64,000 nt of DNA, from the NCBI RefSeq assembly GCF_921293095.1, contig NC_060246.1:138632198-138696197 (forward strand), written 5' to 3'. Shown one piece after another: positions 1 through 12,562 of this stretch; position 1 is the stretch's first letter, and every line of letters starts with the position of its first letter. The translations under genes and the position numbers were made by a program. Below the pieces are notes generated by a model. It was not told the origin of the DNA and did not search any database. It saw nothing but the letters and a program-made list of their open reading frames with translations. This DNA is from Ischnura elegans (lineage: Eukaryota; Arthropoda; Insecta; Odonata; Coenagrionidae).

Positions 1-3000
1 GACTTTATTTGCGAGTGAAGATCGTTAGAGTCTAAATTTTTGCATACTTTATCCTCGTATTTTTCATTCTTCACGAATTTGTGTAGGAATGAGGCTGCGT
101 AGGTAGGCATAAGGATCCCCGGTTTCTTTAACGCTCCTCTACCCTTCCCTGATTTCGAGAAAACATCGATATTCTTAGCACAACCCTATAATTACTATTT
201 AAGATTATAGATATTTCCATGGAAATATAAAGGGTGAAATATTTAGTACCGGGAAAATTACTTTCTAGGGTCAAATCACCATCTAATGAATGGAAATTCC
301 GGGAAAAGGGCGAGAATTCTTTAGCATTAGAAATCACACCTTACCTCTCACTCATCGGATTCCTTTCAAGTGTTGATCACGTGAGTAGATATACGAAGAA
401 TATGATCATAATCGCTAAGTGTGTACCATTACCAGTCTCAAAGTAGCTTTTTATATGCCCCGTCAAATCAATTTCAGGATATGATTTCCATTCAGTTGTC
501 AATATAAAATGCAAGTCGTTATGCTTAAAAGGCTAATTCTAATGATATTGTTGCCCTGGGAAGAAAACACTTGCTAAACGTGCAAAGAGCACCTGAGGAT
601 GGAAACAGAAATGTTGTGATGGGCGCGATGAGAACTTCTCCGAGGAGAAGCCAGCGAAACGGAGCCGCTAGTGGTAAAAGCTGTGTTTCTTACTCGATGA
701 TCTCCAGACGCACTTGAGTCCTCTTCACACGCTCAAGTACGGACTGAAACACTCAGAATAACCAAAAATTTCCGGTACAACGTCAGAGCCCTGAAAGTAA
801 AGATCAAAGACACACTCCAACCCACCTACGCCTTCAGCCAATTTCTTGGAATCCCAGTTCTACAACGAGGGAGTAAACTAAGAAGACTGAAATTCGTAGA
901 ATAACTTTGAAAAATCGTCCTTAACTAAAGTTGGTTAGATAGCTTAAGAATTACACCATAATGAGATAATGAAATTTAAAATTTACACTTAGAAGGCAGG
1001 GGGACGTTTTAAACGCTAAATTGATCAATTTCAAATTGTAATGGACTTCCTCTAGGAAAAAATCGTTCTAAGCTAGCGTGAAGTATTGGCAAAAAAAGCA
1101 TTTAAGGGACAATTTCAAGGTTATCACCAAAATTAGCCTATTCCACGTCGCGAATGATTAGAAACCAGGTATGGAGATAGTATAATAGTAGGCATGTTCA
1201 TTTGATCGGCGCAAATACCCATACGTCTGATGTAAACTAATATTTCACTAATCCTGAGGCATGAATTTCATTATTTTTCGATACTTCGCATCCTAAAACT
1301 TAAAAGACAAATATAAAACTTCCAACGCTCCGATAGAGAACACTTACAAAGCTTATATTGTATATATTTTTGATCAGGCAATGAAATGCTTAAGGTTGTG
1401 CTTTAATAACACAAAATAATCTTTAAAACTCTTCTTTTTAGTAGTTTTTCTATCAGTAACTTCCTTAAAACCCTTGAGAGAAAGAAATACTAAGGCTAGG
1501 AAAGATTAAGAGAAATCACTAAGGTTATCCATCAACATATATAAGTTACTTCTATTGGATCAATGTCAACCAACCGATATCGAAATCTCTAGCGTGATCA
1601 TCCAGATGTGATTTCGTTTTAACAGTCGTTTCTAAATTGAATTTATGCCATGGACGAAGTCTGGCTTTATTCCAGACATTCTCTGTAAGCTCTAACTAAG
1701 CATTCAAACGCTGCGATATCTTGGAAGCCGAATGAGGGGAATATTTGCTAGAAAAATTTTCTCATTAATTTCACTGAAGCACAAGAGAAAGAAAGTACTA
1801 TGAAAGAGAGAACGATAGATGAAAAAATTAAGAGATGTAGTATAGAATTATATACCACTTCATCGAGAAAATTCCATATTTTTACCAGCCATTTAACTAA
1901 CCGAGAATATGACGACTACAAATAAATATCCGCGCAGTGCTAAACAAGTATTTCCGATTGAATTTAACCACAATAGCAATAATAAAATACAAAAAATATC
2001 CATTTCATGTTTCAAGCGAAAAAAAGGCTTAAGGGAAAAATGATGGCTTCACAAGCAAGTTCATGAGACAGCATGAAAGAAAAATGCCGAGTTGGGACAA
2101 ACGCTCATTAAATGCCCATTCACAAGTTCTTTAGAAAGGGAAGCACTTTCAACGCATCTTGGCAATGAACAAGACTTGGCTTTTCCAGCATTATTTCAGC
2201 GCGAGCAATGGATAAACACATCCCTATGTACTTTGTCTTTCAACGATAGACAAAGAACGAGTTCGTAAACAATAATTTGCAGGTTTCAACAGATTATACA
2301 CTTGTAGTGCAAAAGGGACAAACACAAGAATCAAGGAAAATAATTATGTGAAAATTAAGAGCGAAAAATGAAATATTTCTATCGCAAAAAATAAGAAGCT
2401 CTCATAATGGTGAGAGGGCTGCTATCAAGATATAGTAAAAACGATTGTATCCCAGATAATATCCCGCTCAAACAAATAATTAAGTAGGGTAAACCTAACG
2501 AAAAATTCCTACTGCATAAGAATACATTCTCATCTTTCCTATGAAATAGACTATAGAAATTTACCAAAGTTGCAGCCCATATCTTTCAATCAATTACCAA
2601 AGATATAGGAGAGCCAAATACCTATAAACCAGAGGTAATTTAGAAAAATTTTAAGATACAGCATCATTTACGTAACAGTAAGAGAAAGACCAATAGAACG
2701 AAAGAAAATATTGAAAAGAGACGTATTTTTGAAGTTATTTTTCGTCTTCACTACTTTGGAGACACGAGTAGCAATTATTAATTTGGGTATCTTCTGAATA
2801 ACCTCTCTCGGAAATAAAACTCTAAGGTATTACACCGAGGACTAATCTTTAAGTCCTTCAATTGAGTCGGTTGACGTGATCAATCCATGGAAGGTTTCGA
2901 TTCTCAAATTGCGAACACTTCCATAATCATTCACTTTAATTCGATGGATTTCATTGTAATTGTATATCTAAAAATTTTTTCATGGGCCAATTCTCCAGGT

Positions 3001-6000
3001 GCCACATACATTTCAAACGTACCTAAGATTGCAAAAATCCCAATCTCTTCAGAAAAATATCAAGTATTCAGATCGACATCCAAATCACACTTACGTGTAT
3101 ATATTTAAACCTACCCTGACGGTGCATTGATATTTATTTCAATTTAAAAACGAAGAACATCTTCCATTACCTTATGACACAGGTGTGACTGCCCACGTGC
3201 GGTGCCTCGGCACTAAGGAAATCAAAAATAGGCAATCGGTAAACCACAGGGAAAGCCATAGGTTTCCCAAATACGGCGTATATTTCACAAGGGGTTAACC
3301 GCGAAGCAGGCTACCATGCGAAACCCTGCATTGCGAGAGCGACTTGTCAAATACACGCGCTCAAAGATAAGGAGTACATGGACAGCGATCAGTCACGCAA
3401 CTTATTTTAAAACCCGGATGTAACATCATGTTTGCAGCACCATAGTTCAGCAATTCCATGAATCAATTATCACGAGAATATAATTTTTGGTTTTTTCCCG
3501 GTGAACAATTGCAGTGAAGTTTTCTCGGGTTTCACACAGGGTCAGGTCCTCCATATCACGAGAAGTTGCCCAAAATATCAATAACCGGGACAAAACGTTA
3601 AAATATAAATGTACTCGACAAAACCAGGAATTTTATTACCATATATTTTCATTTACGAAGGTCAATTTTTACCCCATAAATACTATTATCTCTTATTTCC
3701 TTGCAAAACTGAGGATTTTATTTTATGAGCCAGAACGCTCCGTCCTAGATTTATCACAAGTGGTCCGGTAAACAGCAATTGCCCCAAATTCCAGAAATTG
3801 GCGGAGCGCCTGAAAAATTAATTTAGATTGGGACGTACCCCAGAGCAAAATCACTGCTCCAAAAGTTAAATACCGCATTTGCCACTCTTAATTTCGAAGG
3901 ATAATTGCTAAAAAGAAACTATCGCAAGACGGGCGGCTCTAATAAGTTGACATGATTTTCCACGGCGGAACAAAAAATTAGTTTATCAAAATTGAGGAAT
4001 TAGTTTCCAGGTAGACACAGCCTATTTTTTCCTAATTAAACGGGGAACAACTAACGGCTTTTTCTTTTCTTCGAATCATTTCTCTAAGGACCCTAAAAAA
4101 ACTGTCGAAAGTGTTCACTCTTTAGTAACAGTATTTATGGGGATCGACAGATAGATATATGAATGCGATTGACTAACAAGTATAGTTAGAATTCAACGTC
4201 AAAATCTATCATCACTATCACTCCCTTCTTCATCCCACGATTTACGCGAAACTTGTTTTTGCATGGAGATTTTCATAAGTGGCAGGAGTAAATCATCGGC
4301 TCAAATAAATTCGTGGTCGACGCGTCGTGATAGTAATAGGGTTGATATCCCTTATTCTCTTGCCATTTTCCATAGCTCAAAACATGACAGACCTCTCTTC
4401 ATTCCATCCATAAACACTGCTCACTTCATAACCATTTTGCCTTGGGCAAATATTTTTAACGTCACTCATCCCTCGTCTCCAACAATAAATGCATGCTGCT
4501 ATTAAAGCCACACTTTCAACCTCATCATCATCACTTCCATTTACGCTCCTCATTCATCATTTCCAGGTTTCTTCTTATTTATCTTCGTTGTTATCCGTTC
4601 TATCTGCTCCTTTTTTTCCACATCTCCAAAGCATGCACACTATTTTCATCCCCTCCTCCGGAAACAAACAAGAGCAAAATGGTAATCCGGAGGCATGCTG
4701 AATTTATTCGTTGCGGTCGAAACCAGGACTAAAATTTACGTTAGTGGTATAAGCTTGGTATTTGAGTACGCAATACCAGGGTGATTGAATAAGGATACAT
4801 CGAGGGGCTGTGACAACAACCTTGTCTTGCCATGCTGCCTTAAAAAAATAAATTTAAGATATAAAGAGTGCCTGAGGAGCGTATTCAAGGCCTAATTTCT
4901 CCTTTTGAACTTTGGCTACCGCAACATGATGGAACTAAGAAACACGACCCGTCTCAATCGAAAGGTGTACTCCCTGTGGTGTAGAGACTTCGGCGCCAAC
5001 TCAATAGCTGACTTACCTCTCAGGTGCCAAAGTGCGGATGAACACATGACCTGCTATATCTGCTCAACTCCTACCAATGGAGGTTATTACGTATGCACCG
5101 ATTTCAATTATTATTTAACCTCTTATTTCATGAAACGCACGGTAAACACTAGTAATCCAAGAAAATCAAAATTATTGGATATACCTTTTAAAAATCCGTC
5201 GCAATGTCCATCACATAATGTACATTAACTCAATAATTATAAAAGTATTCAATTCAAGGAAAGGAAAATGTTTTTCAACAAATTTGAACGTAGTTATGTA
5301 TCAATTTAAAAAGTCTATCATGTGCAGCTGATAAGTATTTCCTTTGCAAAGATTATAAAATCTTAAACTAATTAATAGTTTCACATCAAAGTAAACATTA
5401 AAAACAGTTGTTTATATCCACATTTTTCATATCGACACGGTTAACTACTAGGTGCGAATCTATGGACAAACATTACTCTTGACTTTTAGATGCTGCTCCT
5501 CAAATATCGAATAGGAAGTTCACACGATCGTCGTCAACAGCTAAATATAACCAAATTATGTAAAATTTCATATATTCAATTAATAATTACAGGCAAATGC
5601 ATAAAATACTCTAAGATATTAGACCAGATTGAACTTGAGGATCATGGACAACGTTTTCCCTCCAATTCTCCACGTCAAAAGAGGTCTACCAGCAAACACG
5701 CACGCACCCTTGAAAAACAATTGCGGTCGTCAGAGCAACGCAGTGGCACATCCGAGCAAGTTGAACAGTAATAGCGCACGCACAGACACACCGCAGTAAT
5801 GGTTTCTCTCCGCCCCGCATTCCTCTGTCTTCCTCGGCTCCCTCCCTCTCTCTCTCCGCGGCTACATCTGCACCCACGCTCCCTCACGTACTAGAGTACG
5901 CACAGCCGCGGCGGCGTCAGAGCGGGGAAGAACCCCAGGAGCCCACTTATCTCCCTCAGGAGCCATCTCACCCCTTAACGCATTTACGTACGTGCCTACG

Positions 6001-7419
6001 ACTCATTCCGATGGTAATTCCCGTAGGAGCATCAAGGACGCCGGGAGAGAAGATAATTCAATGGAAGAAATACCCTCGACTGGCCAGAAAAGGGAGACTA
6101 GAGGAATGAAATTGTCTGGGAAATTGAATTAAATTAATGAAACACTGGATTGGCGATTTTAACTGGATGCAGGTGCATTACGATGTAAGGTAGTTTTAAT
6201 ACTATATACGGTTGAAATTGTTAGAATTCTGTGATCAAATTCCATCATTTTCTGCCTGACCCTAATTCTATTGGGAATATTAATTTTTGAATTTCAATTG
6301 TTTCAATAATCATTTTTATAAATGCATTACCTATATCACATGTCAAACTCACTCTTTTACAATCAAAATTTCCTTAAACGCTAGTCACTCCTAATTTCAT
6401 TCTCAGATGATGCGGTTGAACAACTATTTGAAAATGATGGTGAGCGAAATTAATTTGCAGGTGTTAACTACGAGAAAAAAGGTCAAAAAATTTTGCCAAA
6501 CCAATGCCGTTAATTCATTCACCCTCTGGTATACGAGAGATGTCTACAAGAAAATATTCCAACCCGTGAACATTCACGGTTTCAGGCGAGGTGTTTATTC
6601 CCCCTCTATCGAGGATGGCTATCGCGATAATTGAAAGGAAAAACTGCATTCGTTGAACTGGATAAAATTCTCTGTTCACCAATTGAAAATAAGTGCACAA
6701 CAAAGATAGAAACCATTGTTCTGTTTAGGGTTCCAATGAATAGTAAGAATCTACTTTCCAACAGAAAAGACAGAGGTCTGAACGTGTTCACCTATTTTAG
6801 CGGTGAGTTCCCGACGAGCCGCGGACAGCACAATGGAAACCTTTGAAGTGGCTTGGAGTAGGACTGACAGCATCCAAGAGTCGAATGAAGAGGAGATACG
6901 CGAGGACGAGATGAGAAACTGAGATAAAAAAATTGAAAGAGGACCAGCGGGGGGAGGTTGGAGCTCACAGCAGAGATGGTATAGGGGGCGTGCACTGAGC
7001 CATAAAAGGCGCTTACTGACGCCACCGGGAACTTCAGCACTACGGCTTCATTGTGGTAGTCGACCTCTTTTCACCAACCCACAAACTGACAATGGCTCAA
7101 TTGTTGATGATACGTTTCCTTACCGAGTTGACACTCAGCAAAACTCAAGCGCAGCAGAAAAGAGGAAGATCGCGAGGAAAGAAATAAATCGTGAACTTCG
7201 CCAAAATAAGGCCTTTCGCGGTTGAACAGAACTAGGTCATGAGGAAGAAGAACTAGCAGTACGTCCTTTTTCAACTCGGCCAGCTATCGAGAATTCATAA
7301 CTGGAACTGGAAGTTTACGCGAACGTCATCAACAGGGAAATATAGTAAACTTATACCTCTTATAACGATAACAATTAGGGCCAGGACCGGAGCAGGGAAA
7401 GGGTTCGGAGATTGTAATG
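1..7419. other. Gene-poor intergenic DNA
   Basis: AT-rich sequence with stop codons in all frames. No open stretch resembles a known protein, and none is flanked by convincing splice signals. No tRNA-like or transposon-end structure was recognised apart from the GC-rich patch entered separately at 5,640-6,010. The low-complexity pyrimidine-rich stretch near 4,490-4,730 gives overlapping short open frames that look compositional only. Confidence 0.5.
5640..6010. promoter_or_regulatory. GC/CpG-rich patch, possible distal promoter or enhancer
   Basis: Visibly richer in CpG and in C-T runs than its AT-rich surroundings. It contains several CGC, CCGCGG and GCGGCGG-type clusters around 5,850-5,930. 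In insects such patches can be promoters, enhancers or remnants of GC-rich repeats. No coding exon or core promoter motif could be tied to it, so the call is inference from base composition only. Confidence 0.2.
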
Positions 7420-8025
7420 GAAATTATTATATGTTAATAAACGCACTTGAAAAAATAGAATTCGTGCTTTTCTAAAGCGATTTAATTACTCATACAACTT
7501 GGTACGACTCTCATGAAAAGTCACAGAAGTTCGATCATAAAATCACTGTTGGGGAGTATGAAGAAATTGTTCTTCTTTTTCTAGTTCTGTGGACTAGCAA
7601 AATTTGAGGATCTAAATTTTCTACATGATTTTAATAATATTTTTACCAACTAAGCATGAAGTATTGCAACGTGCCAGACTGGCACGAATAGTGGACGACA
7701 CTCAAATACCACGTCTTGTCGTCTACTGAAATTATTACGTGTTGATAAACGCTCTTGAAAAAAAAAAGAATTCCTACTTTTCTAAAATGATTTCCTTGCT
7801 TATGCGACTTAGTACAACTCCCATGAAAAAGTCACCAAAGTCACCAAAATAATGTATGTATGTACAAATTTTTTTCAAGTGGTGTGGACTTGCAAAAAGT
7901 GACGACCTAAAGTTCCTACATGATTTTTAATTAACTTTTTACCCACTAAGTATAAAGTATGGCAACGCGCCAGACTGGGACCGATGAGGGACGATACTCA
8001 AATATCACATCTTGGATGATTTCAG
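7420..8025. repeat. Diverged tandem duplication, two units of about 300 bp
   Basis: Unit 1 (7,420-7,727) and unit 2 (7,728 to about 8,025) align along their whole length. Shared landmarks in the same order are a GAAATTATTA start, TAAACGC.CTTGAAAAA, CAT.GAAAA.TCAC, CCTACATGATTTT-like, ACC.ACTAAG and AACG.GCCAGACTGG. Many substitutions and small indels separate the two, so the duplication is old. No coding content and no terminal inverted repeats were seen. Confidence 0.75.
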
Positions 8026-8844
8026 TTAGGAGAAACGCTACTTAGTATAAGTGAACATTGGCCCAAAAGTCAATATTGCGATTGCCAGTCTACATCAGGT
8101 TTCCGGGGGCAAATAAAGTGGATTTTCCCGAAAAGCCATCCAAAAACTTGGGTAAACATCAGAGTTCCCAGCGCAACGGGTGATTCGGTCCAGCGACCTT
8201 TCCCTCGAAGAAATTCCCCGAGAAAGAAGAGCCACATGTGTCCAATACATCGACCGGGAGCGAGGAGAGGAGAACGCACCCCACCTTCCCCGATCAGCGA
8301 AAGCGATAAGCGGGGGAACAGCGCGGAAAACGCCAGAGTTTTGAGAAAGGGAAGCTGAAGGAAAGAGGGAGGGAGAGGCGAGGAAGCCTGAGGAAGCTCC
8401 TAATTTTTCGGCGAGTGGACGCGAGGTATGCCTCCGGTCGGTAGGTCGCTGATGGTGGGACAAAAGGACGGTTTTGCACCCTCAAGAGCACGATCCCTCG
8501 GCACTTCACTTTGTCCTTTGGTTAGGCACTCGATCGGCCCACGAGAGGGGATTAAAATGGCAGGTAATCTCCCTTCACAAACATCACGGGCTAACCTCAA
8601 GTTCGAAAACATGACCCTCAGCCACTCGTACATACATTACCCGAAAAAAACCATTAGTATGGGAATAAGGACCCAACAGGCAGCGAGTTTTAAGAAATAT
8701 CAAACAGGCCAGGAATGCAAGAAAAAAATATTAAATATTTTAATGCCATGCCTTCACTATTAACAATGCCTTACTGGAAGTTATCCTTGAACAATGTGAT
8801 GTTTAACGTTGATTAGTGCCTTGGAGTATAGGTTTTGTACAAAT
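8026..8844. other. Intergenic DNA with a GC-rich core (8,090-8,580)
   Basis: The interval is open in several frames at once (for example minus strand 8,463-8,095 and plus strand 8,428-8,763). This is what a GC-rich low-stop composition produces. None of the translations resembles a family I know. The GC-rich core could be regulatory, but nothing specific supports that. Confidence 0.3.
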
Positions 8845-8973
8845 CCTCTGTTCAGTTCTCCAGTAGCGTATAGGTATAGATTACTAAACTATTAGCTTTA
8901 CGTTGATCGTGCACCTCCCCTCCAACCAAAGATTTAATCTATACCTATACGCTACTGGAGGATTGAGCAGAGG
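8845..8973. repeat. Inverted repeat (hairpin), 39-bp arms
   Basis: Arms 8,845-8,883 and 8,935-8,973 are reverse complements with three mismatches. The inner 25 bp (8,858-8,882 with 8,936-8,960) match perfectly. The loop is 51 bases. The arms contain GCGTATAGGTATAG and its complement. It could be a small foldback MITE or a hairpin RNA precursor. No target duplication was recognised. Confidence 0.85.
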
Positions 8974-10650
8974 CAAAATCACAAGCGACACATTTCCTTC
9001 AGGAGAGAGACTACTGAATAGGCCTCGAAAAGTATGGTCGGAGACATTGTAAGTCCACAATAAACAAGCTATAGCTAATAAAAAGAAACGAGAAGAATTG
9101 GAGGACGAAAAGGCCTTGAAAAACACTCAACGCCTCAGGCGCTCCAAAGGATAAAGTATCACTATATTTCGATATAAATAAGGTTAAGAGGGGAGTAATA
9201 CTAATGATAAATATTAGCATACAATACAAACTTACTCCAAATATTTTAATTATAATTAATAATATTGATAATTATTGATAAAAAGAAACGAAGAATTAGT
9301 TTAACGGAAAAACGTAAATGGCTAGTGGAAGTGTTCACTGCCACCAAATATTACGCTTCCTAGGAGATTCGTTTGCGAGTTAAGGGTCCATGCCATCAAA
9401 ATAAATAGTCAATAACAAAAACACACTTTTTATAACCATCTGCGACAAAAACCTACCATTAAGCTACTGAGGTATGAATAATGAACAATTTTAGGCTCAT
9501 TCGATAAAAATCGCTATTCTACCTTCTGTGGCATGGATTTCTCCAGCATATTCATGTTTCCTTATAAGATCGAGTTTCCATAACATAACATCAAAATTAA
9601 AAAAATATTGATAATGACCGAAAAATATCCATGACAATTTTTTTTTCAAAAATCGTATCCTTATCTTCTGGGAAGACGTATTTAAACGATACTCATGGAA
9701 TATGGATGTGACTCTACAAGGATAAGCGGTCAGGAAACATGCCATCATCACAAGAAAATCGTCTTCAACTTGCAAGGGAGGACAAAAACATTTAGCCTCC
9801 AGTGGAAAAGGATGACGTGATTCAACGTTGGGTCGTCATGAATTATGGCTCTGATATCAAGCCCCGTTGCTCGGAGACGCACACTCGATCTTACCCCATT
9901 TCCGCTTTATTCTTTCGGAGAGCTACTGAAACCCTGCTATCGACAAATTCACGATTGCGAGAATACGCGCGCGAGAAGGAATCCCATCGCATGCTAACGC
10001 TTCAGTTGTCCTTGAGAACGGGAGGGTAGTTCCCGTGCGGAGCTCACTCGCTTAACCTAGATACAAGCCATAAAACCCAAGGAAAATAAATGATTGGATG
10101 AGTCACGGAAAAGAGCAAGGCGGGCAGCGCACCCTTTTTTCCAATTTACTATCCTCTTTTCTGCTTACAAACTCCGCTCTTGGACTTCAGGTTTGCTCGA
10201 ATTTTGCCATCCCAATTGCGTATCCAGAAGATGTATTCTATGACATTGTCCGGCATTGTGAATTTTCATTGAATATTAAAAAAACGATAAAACCTAAAAT
10301 TCAAAAAGTCTTACAATAAGCGTTTTCTTAGCTTCCAAGCCAATTTCTTTCACTGTGATTATAAATTCAGAATAAACCTATTGTCCGATGAATCCACACT
10401 CGTGGTCTTACTCTAAAGCGTTACATCCGCTGAAAATATATGGGCACTTATTCAGGGAAAAGACTATTCAATAGCATGTGCATCTTGATAAAAATCAGTA
10501 GTAATACTTAAATAGGCACATTCACGGGAATCTCGAGTAAATGCTTATGTACCTGATAGATAAATGAATCCATTTTTTGCTCAAGTAAATTATTGCTGCA
10601 CTTTCTATTCCTCCGAAAATTATATGACTGTTAAGAAAGTGAGAAGAATG
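8974..10650. other. Intergenic DNA, no recognised feature
   Basis: AT-rich, with short open frames only (the longest is about 90 codons on the minus strand near 9,497-9,775). None has protein similarity that I recognise. No repeat ends or RNA genes were seen. Confidence 0.45.
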
Positions 10651-10836
10651 AATAGATGAAATAAAAACTTGGCTATATCCGCATGGTATTTTATTGTGAC
10701 CGACCATAGTTTCGTTACAGCATAACATTATCAAGGTCACCTTGATAACACCTTGATAATGTTACGCAATAACGAAACCATGGTCGGTCACAATAAAATA
10801 CCATGTGGAAATAGCTAATTTTTTATTTCATCTATT
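10651..10836. repeat. Long hairpin: 87-bp inverted arms with a 12-nt loop
   Basis: The arms are 10,651-10,737 and 10,750-10,836. Aligned as reverse complements they match at about 79 of 87 positions, with a perfect run of 26 covering ATTTTATTGTGACCGACCAT. The loop is 12 nt. The structure is that of a foldback/MITE-type element, or of a locus whose transcript would form a long dsRNA stem. No TIR family or target duplication was recognised. Confidence 0.9.
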
Positions 10837-12309
10837 CCTACGATAAAGGATTTCCACAAAGTTACAACTGCTACTATTAATTATGAGATGAACGAATCAG
10901 ACAAAGATCAATGGAGAGGGGACAAAAAGTAATATCGACATTGATATACGAGGAACATTTTTTTTTCTTCCTATTCAACAAATTTAAGCAAGAATGAGCA
11001 AACCACAACTGACAACCAGTTTTCAGCAGATTTGAGACTCATATTTATGCGGGAATTTCTCTCCCAGTTATCGATTTTGTTCACCCATAGTCATAAATTA
11101 AATTACAAACGGTAGGAATCGTGCTTACTCAGTTGTCAGATCATCGCACACGCTAGACGAGGCATTTTATTATAGCCCGAAAACTCATTTGATCGCTTGC
11201 TTCCTAGATCCAAAATCTATCGTCGATTTCTAAGCTCCTCATCAAGATATTTTAGATGCAAAACAAATTAATAAACATTAATGCTCATTTTCTGGCAGAT
11301 GATCCTAATGATCCAGAATGTGATACTTGGATTAGCGGGCGAAACAAAAAACTGTCGTAAAATATAGCTTGGTGACCGTCTAGAAAAATACATACTATTG
11401 AAATTCTTCTATTCAGAAAATACGAAGCATCCAGCAGAATAAAAACGTGCTCCGTTGCTGAGGAAAATACTCATACCCACATAAAAATCGAGTAAAGAGC
11501 GATAAAAATTACAAGAGCAACATTTACGAATGTAATGAGTGTGATTTTTAATACTCTCTCTCTCTCCAATACATTATTTGCAAAAGTTTGAAACTCCCTA
11601 ACAGGAAAAATTAAGACACAGAAATTACTTTTGTGTGCTCTCGGAACTAGAAGATACCGATAAAAGGATGCGTAAGAACTAAAGAAAACTGACGCCGGGT
11701 TAGTCATTATAGGAACTAAGAATTGAAAGCAGCACGGAATAATTTCACAATCTTACATTTTATGTCAAGCACAAACAACTGGGGCAATGATTTAGGGAAA
11801 TGAAGAAGTCGTATCGGAATACATCACCTTTAAAATTATCTTTTAATAGCATCCAGCACAAACTCGTACATTTCCATAAGTATATTTGAATTTGTAATCA
11901 CTCAGTCAGTGATGACTGCACGGATAATCTTGTCAACAATTAACAGAGAAGCTGCAGTAATGGTGAATGCTCCCATTTTCAGCACGCACGTAGACATTGC
12001 CTCAATAATCAATACTTGAGCGTAAAGTTTCTCATTCGGCCTAATAACAGAGCATCCAAGTGCATCCGCAACACGCTGCGGCAACGGACACGGGAAACAA
12101 TCTCAAACGCTAGAAGTAGGCGAAGTAAGGTCCTGTTAACGTATTCTCCTCGTAATTTATTCTCTCTAAATGTGATATTTATCCTTCCCAAATATTTAAT
12201 GCAACAAAATTGTCACAATATTCCAAATAAAAACATGCGTTTTCGATTTATTATGCTAAATTCTAAATAAATACCCATAAAAATCATTTATCTCAGTCTG
12301 AACAGTCCA
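10837..12309. other. Intergenic DNA, no recognised feature
   Basis: AT-rich with no coding exon. Overlapping short frames around 11,900-12,270 lie on both strands and resemble nothing I know. Confidence 0.45.
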
Positions 12310-12562
12310 TCTAAATGGTTCCTCTGCCTCACTCAGTGATTCCACTCTGAAGGTTGGTTTGGATGGGTGAGGGTAGAGCTCATCCTAATCTAGGCCGCAT
12401 ACGTGTGAATTCCACGCACTCATGTTAGGGGGTGTAGTTTATTTCCTTAAGTCTCGAGATTTTATTTTGAGGCTGTACGTAGGCTTGACCCGGGATTTGA
12501 ACCAGATATCCTTCGAACAGCAACCAACCTCTGCTCTATTCACTGATATACTACGCTTCCTC
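12310..12562 (-). repeat. tRNA-derived SINE-like element (minus strand)
   Basis: Read on the minus strand from about 12,562, the head contains a tRNA-like internal promoter. An A-box-like stretch lies near 12,555-12,535, followed by a B-box GGTTCAAATCCCGGG at about 12,503-12,488. A unique body continues to about 12,310. The body segment CATCCAAACCA.CCTT (minus strand) recurs in the copy at 19,955-20,145, which supports a dispersed repeat family. The exact ends are uncertain. Confidence 0.55.

Noticed and set aside
8095-8763. Overlapping long open frames on both strands near 8.1-8.8 kb
   Set aside because: The stretch is GC-rich with few stops in any frame. Peptides are low-complexity (Ser/Arg/Pro-rich) and unrecognised.
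12488-12562. Possible tRNA gene on the minus strand
   Set aside because: The B-box is good, but the arms do not form a full cloverleaf by eye and the sequence continues into a SINE body.
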